Positions 50,511 to 59,371 of a stretch of 64,000 bases of DNA are shown here, in pieces. The first letter of the stretch is position 1, and every line of letters starts with the position of its first letter. The position numbers and the translations under genes were made by a program. Source of the stretch: Bog-793 sp050013835. Lineage in GTDB: Bacteria; Actinomycetota; Acidimicrobiia; Acidimicrobiales; Bog-793. The DNA lies in the NCBI GenBank assembly GCA_050013835.1, contig JBEKEM010000012.1, forward strand, positions 30,888-94,887. Reading direction: 5' to 3'. The notes beneath the pieces were generated by a model, which saw only the letters and a program-made list of their open reading frames with translations, had not been told where the DNA came from and made no database searches.

Positions 50511-51359
50511 CTAGCCCGGTGAGGTCGCGAGCGTCCCGGTGAGTTTGCTGGACCGCATCGGGCGGATGGGGGTGTGGGCGATCACCTTGTAGGTCGTGAA
50601 GAGGAGGCCGTAGTGGGTGGGGACGGCTTTGCCGAGCTCGACCACGACCCGGTACGAGTAGAACTTGCCGGCGACGCACGACGGGGTGCAGTCGTTCTCG
50701 ACCAGCGTTCCCCGACCGACGGCGCGGCGCGTCGTCCAGATCGACCAGGACAACTTGTCCACGTACGAGTTGAAGTCGGCGCAGGCGAGGACGATCTCCG
50801 TCGGCTGCGCCCGTGGTCCGCCGACGCACGGCATGATGCCGGGGACGCCAGGGCCGGGGGTCGAGCCGCCACCGAGCGGTTTGCTCGGGTACTGCGGGGC
50901 TCGACCTTCAGGTGCACACAGATCATGCGAATTGGTATGACAAGCCACGTCGGCCAGCCTCGCGGCACCGGTCAGTGGCCCGAGGTCGGAGCCGATCTCG
51001 ACGATGGCGAAGCGCCGGGCGTCGGGGGCCGTGATCCTGACGATCATGACGGCGGAACCGACGGAGGCCGTCAGACCGCATTCGACGTCGCTATCGGCCT
51101 GGAGCCGCGCCCCGCGGGGCCCGCAGTTCACAGCGGCGAGGTTGACCTTCGCGGCGCCAGGCGCCTGTCCCGTGTCGAGCATCGCCGCGAGACGCGCGTC
51201 GAGGCGCAGCAGGCCGCCGGCCGGATTGGCGAAGCTGTGCGAAGAGAGGGGAGGGGGCTTGGCTGTGCCCGACGTCGTCAGGACCAGGGCCGCCGCCGTC
51301 GCGCCGGCGGCGACGACGATTGTTACTGCGAACCACCACTTGCGTTCCCGCATCTGCAT
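50511..51359 (-). CDS. membrane-anchored exported protein
   Basis: The 282-residue protein has a charged start (MQMRERKWW), a hydrophobic anchor at about residues 9-30 and a large extracytoplasmic part with about eight Cys (for example VNCGPRG, VECGL, VACHTNSHDLC and NDCTPSCVAG). Disulfides are likely. No known domain is recognised. A second ATG two codons in is an equally good start. Confidence 0.6.
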   Translation of the reverse strand: MQMRERKWWFAVTIVVAAGATAAALVLTTSGTAKPPPLSSHSFANPAGGLLRLDARLAAMLDTGQAPGAAKVNLAAVNCGPRGARLQADSDVECGLTASVGSAVMIVRITAPDARRFAIVEIGSDLGPLTGAARLADVACHTNSHDLCAPEGRAPQYPSKPLGGGSTPGPGVPGIMPCVGGPRAQPTEIVLACADFNSYVDKLSWSIWTTRRAVGRGTLVENDCTPSCVAGKFYSYRVVVELGKAVPTHYGLLFTTYKVIAHTPIRPMRSSKLTGTLATSPG

Positions 51360-51500
51360 CGCTGTCCGTTCACCGCGCGGCTGAGAGTCCGGTCACTCCG
51401 CCCCGCCGCTCGGGGGGAGGATCGGGCCAGCGTACGCGGGTCAAGCTGCGGACAGGTCGCGACCGGCGAAGTCCCGATCGTGAGCCTGTAGACATCCGGT

Positions 51501-52502
51501 ATGGACGTCACGGTCGAGAAAGTCGCCGACGAGGCCGGCGCACTGGCCTGGCACACGATCGCGGCCCTTGCTGTCCCGCTCGACCATCCGGGGCTCCGCG
51601 CCGACCCGGTGGAGGAGATCGTGGCGCTGTTGCCCGACGGGCCGCCCTCCCAAAAGAAGTGCTTCTACCTCGGCCGTGCTTCCGGCGAGGCTGTCGTGGT
51701 CGGGTCAATCGAGCTCCCGATGGTCGACAACCTGCACTTCTCGAGTGCCGCGATCATCGTCACGCCCCGGCTGCGCCGCCGCGGGTACGGGCGCCAGATG
51801 TTTGAGTACCTGCGCGAGCAGGCTCGTCTCGCCGGTCGTTCCGTGCTGGTCGTTCGGACGGGCGCGCCGCTCGGCGGGACGTCGGCGGGGGAGTCCTTTG
51901 CCCGGGCGCTCGGCGCCCGCCCGGCCCTCGAGGAGATCCGCCGGGAGCTGAAACTAGCCACAATCAATCGGGAGGCATTGAAACTACTCGAACGACAGGC
52001 CTTGGAGCATTCGGAGGGCTACGAGCTCGTCCAGTGGATCGACCATGCACCGGAGGGGCTGCTGGTCGACGCGGCGCGTCTTGCGAGCGTCTTCGTAACC
52101 GAGGCACCGATGGGTGAGCTGAGCCTCGAGGCCGAGCGGTGGGACCCCGCCCGGATCCGGGAATGGGAACAGGAGACGGTGGCCCAGGGTCGGATGAGGG
52201 TGTCCACGGGCGCCCTGCACATCGACACCGGCCGTCTCGTCGCCGCAACGAACATCGCGGTGGCGCGGTCTCGACCCGCGATCGCGTACCAGTGGGGCAC
52301 GCTCGTCGATCCAGACCATCGTGGCCATCGACTGGGCCTCCTCGCAAAGATCGCCAATCTCAGACGGCTCCGGCGCGAGCTGGCGGGCGTGGAGGTCGTG
52401 GAGACCTGGAACGCGCTGGACAACACGCACATGGTCGCGATCAACGAGGCGATGGGCTTTTTTGCGGTGGAGCGGTTCGTGGAGTGGCAGCTGGAGATCT
52501 GA
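51501..52502 (+). CDS. tandem GNAT N-acetyltransferase
   Basis: The 333-residue protein contains two GNAT-type halves. The first has the acetyl-CoA loop LRRRGYGRQMF (about residues 93-103). The second has DPDHRGHRLGLLAK (about 272-285) and ends with ALDNTHMVAINEAMGFF, the usual GNAT C-terminal motif. Such two-domain acetyltransferases resemble mycothiol synthase-like and Eis-like proteins but do not match them closely. The acceptor is unknown. TAGACA lies 7 bases before the ATG, so the mRNA may be leaderless. Confidence 0.8.
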   Translation: MDVTVEKVADEAGALAWHTIAALAVPLDHPGLRADPVEEIVALLPDGPPSQKKCFYLGRASGEAVVVGSIELPMVDNLHFSSAAIIVTPRLRRRGYGRQMFEYLREQARLAGRSVLVVRTGAPLGGTSAGESFARALGARPALEEIRRELKLATINREALKLLERQALEHSEGYELVQWIDHAPEGLLVDAARLASVFVTEAPMGELSLEAERWDPARIREWEQETVAQGRMRVSTGALHIDTGRLVAATNIAVARSRPAIAYQWGTLVDPDHRGHRLGLLAKIANLRRLRRELAGVEVVETWNALDNTHMVAINEAMGFFAVERFVEWQLEI

Positions 52503-52663
52503 GCGCCCGGCAGCTGGTGACTGGTGTTTGCGGTAGATCGCCGATAAGGTCCGTTATGTAAGGTTACGCGTTATCTCGTCTCGGGACTGCGGCAACGTGG
52601 GGCGGCACTGCCCTATTCGCCACACCGAGAAGGTGGCTCCCGGACTGAGGCCGGGTTATGGAT

Positions 52664-53620
52664 CTAGCCGGAGATCACCTGGACGAGGCCGCCCGTCTTG
52701 GCGCTTAGCTCGACGAGTGTGTTGGCGTAATAGTTCGCTACCCAGACGTGCGTGCCGTCGGAAGCGACGGCATCGGGCTGGTAGAACTTGTAGCTCGGGC
52801 CGGAGATGACCTGGGCGAGGCGGCCGGTCTTGGCGCTTAGCTCAGTGACCGAGCTGAGCACAGTGACCGAGCTGGAGCCGTTGGTGATCCAGACATGCGC
52901 GCCGTCCGAAGCGACGGCATCGGGTTGGTTGAACTTGTAGCTCGGGCCGGAGATCACCTGGACGAGGCCGCCCGTCTTGGCGCTGAGCTCAGTCACCGAG
53001 TTGGAGCGGTTAGTGATCCAGACGTGCGCGCCGTCCGTAGCGATGGCACCAGGAGCGTTGAACTTGTAGCTCGGGCCGGAGATCACCTGGACGAGGCCGC
53101 CCGTCTTGGCGTTGAGCTCAGTGACCGAGAGGCCGCCGTCGTTCGCCACCCAGACGTGGGTGCCGTCGGAAGCGACGGCATCGGGTTGGTTGAACTTGTA
53201 GCTCGGGCCGGAGATGACCTGGACGAGGCCGCCCGTCTTGGCGCTTAGCTCAGTGAGAGAGGTGCCGCCGTGTCCGGATCCGACGCCGGCCGGGGAGTCG
53301 TTCGCCACCCAGACGTGGGTGCGATCCGAGGCGATGGCACTGGGAGCGGCGAACCCGTAGCTCGGGCCGGAGATGACCTGGACGAGGCCGCCGGTCTTGG
53401 CGCTGAGCTCGGTGACCGAGTTGGAGTAGTTCGCCACCCAGACATGGGTACCGTCCGAGGCGATGGCACTGGGCTGGTAGAACTTGTAGCTCGGAGCGGA
53501 GATCATCTGGACGAGGCCGCCCGTCTTGGCGCTGAGCTCGGTGACTGAGGGGCCGCCGTCGTTCGCCACCCAGACGTGCGTGCCGTCCGAAGCGACGGCA
53601 CGAGGATAATGGAAAAGCAT
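52664..53620 (-). repeat. direct repeats of about 130 bp inside the propeller gene
   Basis: Units of about 130 bases share stretches such as GTAGCTCGGGCCGGAGAT and CTGGACGAGGCCGCCCGT. The near-identity makes copy-number change by recombination or slippage likely and is a place where assembly can fail. Confidence 0.8.
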
Positions 53621-53755
53621 TTCGGCGAGGTGGACGCGGCCGAGCGATGGCCGAGCAGCGACTGCGGGCCCGGACGAGGTGACAAGGACAGTGCCGGCGA
53701 GCAGTGCCCCGACGCCGGCGACAAGAAGTACTCGACGCAAGATTCGCATTTTCAT
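52664..53755 (-). CDS. secreted seven-repeat YVTN/NHL-like propeller protein
   Basis: The 363-residue protein has a signal peptide (VLLVAGVGALLAGTVLV) and seven repeats of about 43-50 residues. Each reads ASDGTHVWVAN, then VTELSAKTGGLVQ, then ISGPSYKF. This is the beta-propeller pattern of YVTN/NHL or virginiamycin-lyase-like folds, but no catalytic residues are apparent. The third and sixth repeats contain short insertions. The DNA repeats are nearly identical, which suggests recent amplification. The last repeat ends at VISG, so the seventh blade is probably closed by the N-terminal strand. Confidence 0.8.
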   Translation of the reverse strand: MKMRILRRVLLVAGVGALLAGTVLVTSSGPAVAARPSLGRVHLAEMLFHYPRAVASDGTHVWVANDGGPSVTELSAKTGGLVQMISAPSYKFYQPSAIASDGTHVWVANYSNSVTELSAKTGGLVQVISGPSYGFAAPSAIASDRTHVWVANDSPAGVGSGHGGTSLTELSAKTGGLVQVISGPSYKFNQPDAVASDGTHVWVANDGGLSVTELNAKTGGLVQVISGPSYKFNAPGAIATDGAHVWITNRSNSVTELSAKTGGLVQVISGPSYKFNQPDAVASDGAHVWITNGSSSVTVLSSVTELSAKTGRLAQVISGPSYKFYQPDAVASDGTHVWVANYYANTLVELSAKTGGLVQVISG

Positions 53756-54629
53756 GACGCCTCTATATCATGAACGCGTCGGATGAGGCGTCGAGAACGT
53801 CGAAGACTCAGCAGCCAAAGTCCAAAGCTCCTGGCGTCTCCGCGAATACCGATTGCTGCGAAAGGTGTTGCACGCGAGATCATCGTGCTCGCGGACGAGT
53901 CGCGCGTGATCTCCTGAGTAGTCCTTGGAGCGACAGATTTCCCCTGCGGGGAAGCGGCTGGGCCAGGTGAGGGCCGGTATCTCGTTGTCGCATGACGGCG
54001 TTACCTCTCCCCCGCTGTCGAGCCCGCAGGCACGGTCAAGGGCGGCCGTGAGGCCGATGGAGTGAACCGTTGACGGTGGCGAGGAGCGGACCGACCCTGG
54101 GTCGCGGAACGCCCCGTGGGCGTTCGTGGGCGCTTCGGCGTCGATGCAATGGGCGGTATCACCCGTGATACGCGTAACTATCCCGCAACGGCCGGGTGGC
54201 TTTGCAGCGGCTCTGCCCATTGCACCATTAGTCGACCGACTGCACCAAAATTCAGTGCCAAGATTCCTAGCGACGGCCACAACCATCTCCGGCGTCGTCG
54301 TCGGACTGATCTACGTCACGGTTATCGCTTCCTGGTAACTGTGAGCCGCGATTCGGCGCTGGCCGTTTCCGTTCGCCGAATTGCTTTGGGTCGCCATCGG
54401 CTGTGGGGTTCCCCCGCTTGCTGTCTGGGGACTGTTCGCGTTCCCGTCCCGACTACTTGCGTACCGACGGTTTCGTCGCTTCGGAGAACCGAAGCGGGCG
54501 GGTCCGTTCGGCACCTAGCCCGTGGTGGTGCGGTGCAGCGGAGTCGCTGCTCACCCGTGGGACGCGTTCGGAATCAGATCAGAGGGAGCGCGCTCGACCG
54601 AGACAGACCCAAGGCGGACGATTGCTGGA
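53756..54629 (+). other. region with no confident gene
   Basis: The only coding-like signal is the pair of membrane-like segments at 54126-54518, interrupted by stop codons. A minus-strand frame over 53768-54286 has low-complexity composition and no start signal. I read the region as mostly decayed. Confidence 0.45.
54126..54518 (+). pseudogene. possible decayed two-TM membrane protein
   Basis: One frame contains two hydrophobic segments: TISGVVVGLIYVTVIASW before a TAA at 54336 and a TGA at 54342, and ELLWVAIGCGVPPLAVWGLF after them. It ends RRFRRFGEPKRAGPFGT at 54516-54518. No start codon with a ribosome-binding site lies between the stops and the second segment. The alternative is two tiny separate genes or chance. 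Confidence 0.3.
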
Positions 54630-55322
54630 CTACCAGGCCGGGAAGGCGGCCCGAACGTTGAGGGTTCTGTTCGTGGCGCGGCCGAGAACCACGGTGCACG
54701 TGAGCGGGAATCCGCGTTCAAGGGCTTCGTTGAGTCGAGGGTACCGGCGCGATGGGACGAAGCCGAGCCGTTGGCGGTCGAGTAGGAGCACCCAGTAACC
54801 AGCGTCCAGTGTGAGAAGCGCGGTGTGTGAGACGTGGCTGTGCCCGGCGGTGGGTGGGAGCGACTGGTCGAGGCTCTGGGATTGACGGAATCCAACGTCG
54901 ACAGGAACTTCGTCGATGGGCGGAAGGAACGGTTCGTCTGCGGAGCGGACTTCGGGCTGCGTGTGGAGCAGGACGTGGCCTTCTTGATCGGCATCGAGCT
55001 CGGCGCGGCAGGTTGCCGGGAGGCCACGTCGGTGGAGTGCGTCAATGACTCCGCGGAATGTGTAGGCAGCGTTGTACTGGATCCTGGCGACCTGTGAGCC
55101 GGCGACGAAGACGTTGACTTCCCCGGCGTTCTGGCCCTTTGTTTCGATTCTCAGCTCGGCGGTGACGAGTGGCCCGTATTCGTGGAGGAGGCGGCGTGTT
55201 TCGCGACAGAAAGGGGTTCCGTCCGCCGGGTACGTGCCGAGGGACTCGCGAAGGGTCGGCCAGGTGAGCCAGGTGGCGGCAGGCGGCGGCGGCGAGTAAA
55301 CGTTCCGTCGCAATATCGGCAT
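54630..55322 (-). CDS. HIRAN-like domain protein
   Basis: The 230-residue protein has a central region (about residues 50-120) that reads like a HIRAN domain: AELRIETKG, VNVFVAGSQVARIQYNAA, then GVIDALHRRGLPATCRAEL. HIRAN domains bind single-stranded DNA ends in HLTF and occur alone in bacteria. A second similar beta-rich half (about 155-230) follows a linker. The assignment is tentative. No clear Shine-Dalgarno precedes the ATG. Confidence 0.5.
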   Translation of the reverse strand: MPILRRNVYSPPPPAATWLTWPTLRESLGTYPADGTPFCRETRRLLHEYGPLVTAELRIETKGQNAGEVNVFVAGSQVARIQYNAAYTFRGVIDALHRRGLPATCRAELDADQEGHVLLHTQPEVRSADEPFLPPIDEVPVDVGFRQSQSLDQSLPPTAGHSHVSHTALLTLDAGYWVLLLDRQRLGFVPSRRYPRLNEALERGFPLTCTVVLGRATNRTLNVRAAFPAW

Positions 55323-55472
55323 GGCACGACGCTAACGGGAGGAGCGGATGAATCGTGTCAAGGACGGGGAAGGCGGCTGATCGAGAGGTGATTGACGTAC
55401 CACTCCCCCGCGCGTCGACGAGCCGTCGCTTGTCCGGCGTTTCCGATCGGTGGCCTTGGGGCGGCGAGTTGC

Positions 55473-57260
55473 TCAGCTGGTTACTGAGACGGCAGGACTC
55501 GATTGACGGTCGCGCCTTTCGCGGGGGCTGCGTCGGAGTTCGGCGACAGCCTCGGGCGGGAGCGGGCGGGCCAGGAGGAAGCCCTGGCCCACGTCACAGT
55601 TGAGCAAGGCGAGCTCATCCAGCTGTTCGTCGGTTTCGATCCCCTCGGCGACGGTTGACATGCCGAGCGCATGGGCCATCGCGGTGACTGCGGCGACGAT
55701 CTCCCGGTTGCGGGTGCTCCGGCCGATCGGCTCGACGAAGCTGCGATCGATCTTCAGGACGTCGACCCGAAGCCGCTGCAAGTGCGCGAGCGTTGAGTAT
55801 CCAGTGCCGAAATCGTCGAGGGCGAGGCGCACTCCGAAGGCCGAGAGACGCGCAAGAGCATCTTCGACGTCGCCGGCCTCGCCGAGGAGGGCGGTCTCGG
55901 TGATCTCGAGACACAGCCGTGACGGGTCGAGGCCGTGGCTCGCGAGCACGTTGGCGACACGCGTCGCCAGGTCGGGATCGTTGAGTTCACGACCGGAGAC
56001 GTTCACTGCCATCGTGAAGTCGTCCGGCCAGCCTCCTTCGGCGAGCCAGACGACGAGCTGGCGGCAGGCCTCCTCGAGAACGAAGCTGTCGATCTGGGCG
56101 ATCAGTCCGCGTTCCTCGGCGAGGGGGATGAACTCGACGGGTCCGACGATCCCCCGCGTCGGGTGGTTCCAGCGCACGAGGGCCTCGACGCCCCTCAGCG
56201 AGCTGTCTTCGACCGAGAACAGCGGTTGGTACAGCAGGAAGAGCTCTGAAGCGTCCAGCGCCCGCCGGAGCTCGGTCTCCAGCGTGTGGTTCGCCACGAC
56301 CCTGGCGCGCTGTGAAGGGGTGAACATCTGGAAGCGGTTCTTGCCTGCTTCCTTCGCCTCGTACATCGCCGCATCGGCCTGCTGCAGGAGTTCTCCAGGG
56401 TCGATGAGCGGATTGTGCGTGAGGACGATCCCGACGCTTGCCGTCGTCGAGAGCTCGAGACCATCCTGGACGAAGGGCTGGGCGAGCGTCCGGACTACGC
56501 GGTCACCGAGGAGGCGCGGGTCGTCGTCGTCCCGCAGCCCGGTGCAGAGCATGACGAACTCGTCCCCGCCCAATCGGGCGACGGTGTCGGCCCGGCGCGT
56601 CACGTTGGAGAGGCGTCGTGCCACTTCGATGAGCACCTTGTCACCGATGTCGTGCCCGAAGGAGTCGTTGATCGTCTTGAAGTTGTCGAGGTCGATGAAC
56701 AAGAGCGCGATCCGGCCCGGCTGGCGTTCGAGGAGCGCTAGGGCCTGGGAAAGCCGGTCAGTGAGCGCAACACGGTTGGCCAGTCCTGTCACGGCGTCGT
56801 GGAGCGACTGGAAGGTAAGAGCCTGTTCGGCCGCGATCTGGGCGGTCACGTCCCGCGAGATGCCGAAAGTGCCGATGATCTGCCCGTCCTCGTTGCGCAG
56901 CGGGGACTTGGTCGTCGAGACCCAGGCATCGGGGCGGTCCGCGAAGGTCTCGCGCTCGACCTTGCCGACGACCGACTCGCCGGAACGGATGATCCGTTGC
57001 TCGTCCTCGAAGGCCGCGACCGCGTGCGGTTCGCTGAAGATATCGAAGTCCGTCCGGCCGAGGATCTCCTCCGCGCTGCTGCCCGATACCTCGTCGTCGA
57101 TGAATCCCCGGCTGATGAGGAGGAATCGGCTCTCGAGGTCCTTGAAGTAGATGTGCTCTTGATGGCTGTCGAGCAGATTGTCCATACAGAGGCTCTTGAG
57201 ATGCGATAGCGAGTGCCGCCCATCCGGGTCGCCATGACTTGACGTGGAGGTTTCGGTCAT
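55473..57260 (-). CDS. PAS-GGDEF-EAL c-di-GMP turnover protein, paralogue
   Basis: The 595-residue protein starts at an ATG 7 bases after GGAAGGAG. It aligns along its whole length with the protein at 41931: PAS (about 25-150), GGDEF (about 165-320) with LGGDEFVML and the RRAD inhibitory site, and EAL (about 335-590) with GVEALVRW, ITET, DDFGTGYSTL, KIDRSF and TVAEGIET. Both catalytic sets look intact. The two genes are 14 kb apart and in opposite directions, so the pair arose by duplication or by separate transfer. A longer frame up to 57338 adds an unlikely N-terminus. Confidence 0.87.
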   Translation of the reverse strand: MTETSTSSHGDPDGRHSLSHLKSLCMDNLLDSHQEHIYFKDLESRFLLISRGFIDDEVSGSSAEEILGRTDFDIFSEPHAVAAFEDEQRIIRSGESVVGKVERETFADRPDAWVSTTKSPLRNEDGQIIGTFGISRDVTAQIAAEQALTFQSLHDAVTGLANRVALTDRLSQALALLERQPGRIALLFIDLDNFKTINDSFGHDIGDKVLIEVARRLSNVTRRADTVARLGGDEFVMLCTGLRDDDDPRLLGDRVVRTLAQPFVQDGLELSTTASVGIVLTHNPLIDPGELLQQADAAMYEAKEAGKNRFQMFTPSQRARVVANHTLETELRRALDASELFLLYQPLFSVEDSSLRGVEALVRWNHPTRGIVGPVEFIPLAEERGLIAQIDSFVLEEACRQLVVWLAEGGWPDDFTMAVNVSGRELNDPDLATRVANVLASHGLDPSRLCLEITETALLGEAGDVEDALARLSAFGVRLALDDFGTGYSTLAHLQRLRVDVLKIDRSFVEPIGRSTRNREIVAAVTAMAHALGMSTVAEGIETDEQLDELALLNCDVGQGFLLARPLPPEAVAELRRSPRERRDRQSSPAVSVTS

Positions 57261-58118
57261 CACGGTCTCCTTCCGGAGGGGAAGGTGCTCGAATGGGGGG
57301 CGTGCCGCCAGTTTCGATGAGCAACGACGAGTGGGCATGGCCTGGTCGCGTGGGCCTTTGCTGCAAGTAGCACCATGCGTGCATGGTACGGATCGTGATC
57401 ACCGACATGTGGGCTTTAGGCGCAGGTTGCTCAGCAGATATGGACAATATGTGTCACGTCTCGTAGGGCAGTAAGACCATTCGGGGCTCTGCGAGGTGCC
57501 GACATCATGGCCGAAGCTGGTGAAGGGGATTCCCCTGGTGATCGCGCGCTGTTCTGGTCGTTGCGCGCTGCGGTGTCAGATCTGCCGCTTCGTTCTCAGG
57601 GTTGCTGGCGCCGTCGGGGTCGGCCGAGACCTGGCGCGGACTTCCCGGCTAAGGCAGCGGCGGCCCGCGGTCGGATGCGCGGCCGCAGATCCGGAGTCGT
57701 CGGGCATCGGATCTAAGGACGGACGGCTTCTCGCGACTCGCTATCTGATCGGAGGCGTGATGCCCCGGGTGTTGAAGCCAGAGCGCCCTGTGGCCACGAA
57801 AGATGAGCTCTCCCTGTTCCAAGGATCGCCGACAAGGTCAGCCACGGCACGGTATGTGCGGGCGCCCAGACACAAGGAACATGAATCCGCCGAGCGCTCC
57901 CTGGGCCGGACCGGGTACGCGTCCGGGTACTGGCGATCCAGTTCGGCCCGTTGCCGCGGCTGGTCGCCCGCTGGCCGGTAGCCGGGAGTCGGGTGTCGCC
58001 AGCCCGTCCGCGGGGACGGGGCCCTGACGGTTCGCCCTGCGGCCGGAGCGGTCGACCAGCGGTGCGGCGACTCCACCGCTGCCCGCCGCGGGGCGCTTGG
58101 GTCCCCGCGTCGATTTCG
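57261..58118 (+). other. region with no confident gene
   Basis: Frames on both strands are open but Arg/Pro-rich and lack known motifs or good start signals. An ATG at 57507 opens 69 codons (MAEAGEGDSPGDRALFWSLR) and could be a small gene, but I cannot support it. The promoter of the minus-strand c-di-GMP gene must lie in 57261-57480. Confidence 0.4.
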
Positions 58119-58832
58119 TCAAGGGCCGTCGGCGCGCTGGGCGATCCCACCGAGGAGTGAGGCGACCTGTTCCGGGCGGGACCACATCGGCCAGTGGCCC
58201 GTCGGCAGGTCGACGTAGGTGACGTTGCGCAGCTCGGCCAGGCCGGCGATCCACGCATAGCCTTTTGCGACCGCGGCCTTGATCTCGTCGGATGTCATCG
58301 AGGTGCACACGACGGTGCTCGGCACATCGAGGCGTGCCTCGTTGGTCAGCGGGTGGGAATCGCGCAGGGCCGCGCCCGGCTCGGGCACGGCCCGGCGCCG
58401 GAAAGTGTCGAGCTGCGCCTCGCTGAGTCCCGCGAGGCTGCTGCCGTCCTGCTCGAGCGCGTCCCACGAGGGAAGCGGGAGTTCGATCGCGGCGAAATCG
58501 GGGTCGAGCGGGCCCTTCCCCGGGCCGGAGTCGACGTAGACCATCGCGGCGATCCGTTCGGGGATGCGGTCCGTGACCGCGTAGCCAGGCACGCCAGCAC
58601 CGCTGTGCACGGCGAGCAGCACCGGCCGGCCCGCCGTCCTGACCGCTTCGCGGATCGCCTCGACGTGGTCGGCGAGCGTGATCGACGAGCGGTCGGTGTC
58701 AACCGACTCAAGACCGGGCAGCGTCAGCGCCGTGACGTCGTGCCCATCGGCGCGCAGCGCGGCGGCGACTCCGTCCCACGCCCACCCGCCGAGCCAGAAT
58801 CCTGGAACCAGGATGATCGGAGTGGTGTTCAT
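58119..58832 (-). CDS. alpha/beta hydrolase, esterase-like
   Basis: The 237-residue protein has the opening ILVPGFWLGGWAWDGVAAAL, the nucleophile in LLAVHSGAGVPGY (Ser in V-H-S-G-A-G, so the first Gly of the elbow is Val) and the triad His in DLPTGHWPMWS. It resembles small hydrolases such as MenH-like and PF12697 members. No signal peptide is visible. GGAAG stands before the ATG. The neighbours are gene-poor stretches on both sides. Confidence 0.78.
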   Translation of the reverse strand: MNTTPIILVPGFWLGGWAWDGVAAALRADGHDVTALTLPGLESVDTDRSSITLADHVEAIREAVRTAGRPVLLAVHSGAGVPGYAVTDRIPERIAAMVYVDSGPGKGPLDPDFAAIELPLPSWDALEQDGSSLAGLSEAQLDTFRRRAVPEPGAALRDSHPLTNEARLDVPSTVVCTSMTSDEIKAAVAKGYAWIAGLAELRNVTYVDLPTGHWPMWSRPEQVASLLGGIAQRADGP

Positions 58833-59371
58833 CTTCCGAACCTACCGGCGACCCGGCGGCAGCACCGCGCTACTCCCCTGCCGCCGTGACACGGTGGTGG
58901 CGGGGCGAACGGCGTGAAAGGTCACGGGCGCGCCGGGCCCCCGAGGCGGACGGTACCGTGCTCGCTTGCCGAGGCGAGGAGGATTGGTCGCTCCCCGACC
59001 GGGGCGATCGTCTGGAGAACAGCATCCGAGGGCTCCGGCTCCATCTTCTCGTGGCGGGCGTCGACACGAGCCATGACCGTCCGCCTCCCGCGGGTTCCAG
59101 GGCCGCGCGGCCGGAACCGTACCGTCGTGGCGGATCAACAACTCGGTGGGTGGGTGTCAGCTGACCGAACGCGGGGTCAACGGTTCTCACCCGCGTCGGT
59201 GCGCTGCGAGGCGCGCGTCCGCATGCTGGCGGAGCGAGCCTTGGTCGAGGCGTGGGCGGGCACGGGCTGCCGGTCCACGCTGCCGGCTGAGCGCCGGCTC
59301 ACCACGGTCGATGACCTCGCGGTCGCCTCCGCATCAGGTCGGCGTGGCGTACCCGGGGCCTTCTGACCGCC
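58833..59371 (+). other. region with no confident gene
   Basis: A plus-strand frame ends at 59366 and its last 50 codons (MLAERALVEAWAGTG and after) look protein-like, but the first two thirds do not. It may hold the tail of a decayed gene. No RNA gene or repeat is seen. Confidence 0.35.

Noticed and set aside
52545..52580. Possible recombinase site (CGTTATGTAAGG...CGTTAT)
   Set aside because: A short AT-rich direct repeat in front of a gene, without a second copy or recombinase, is not enough.
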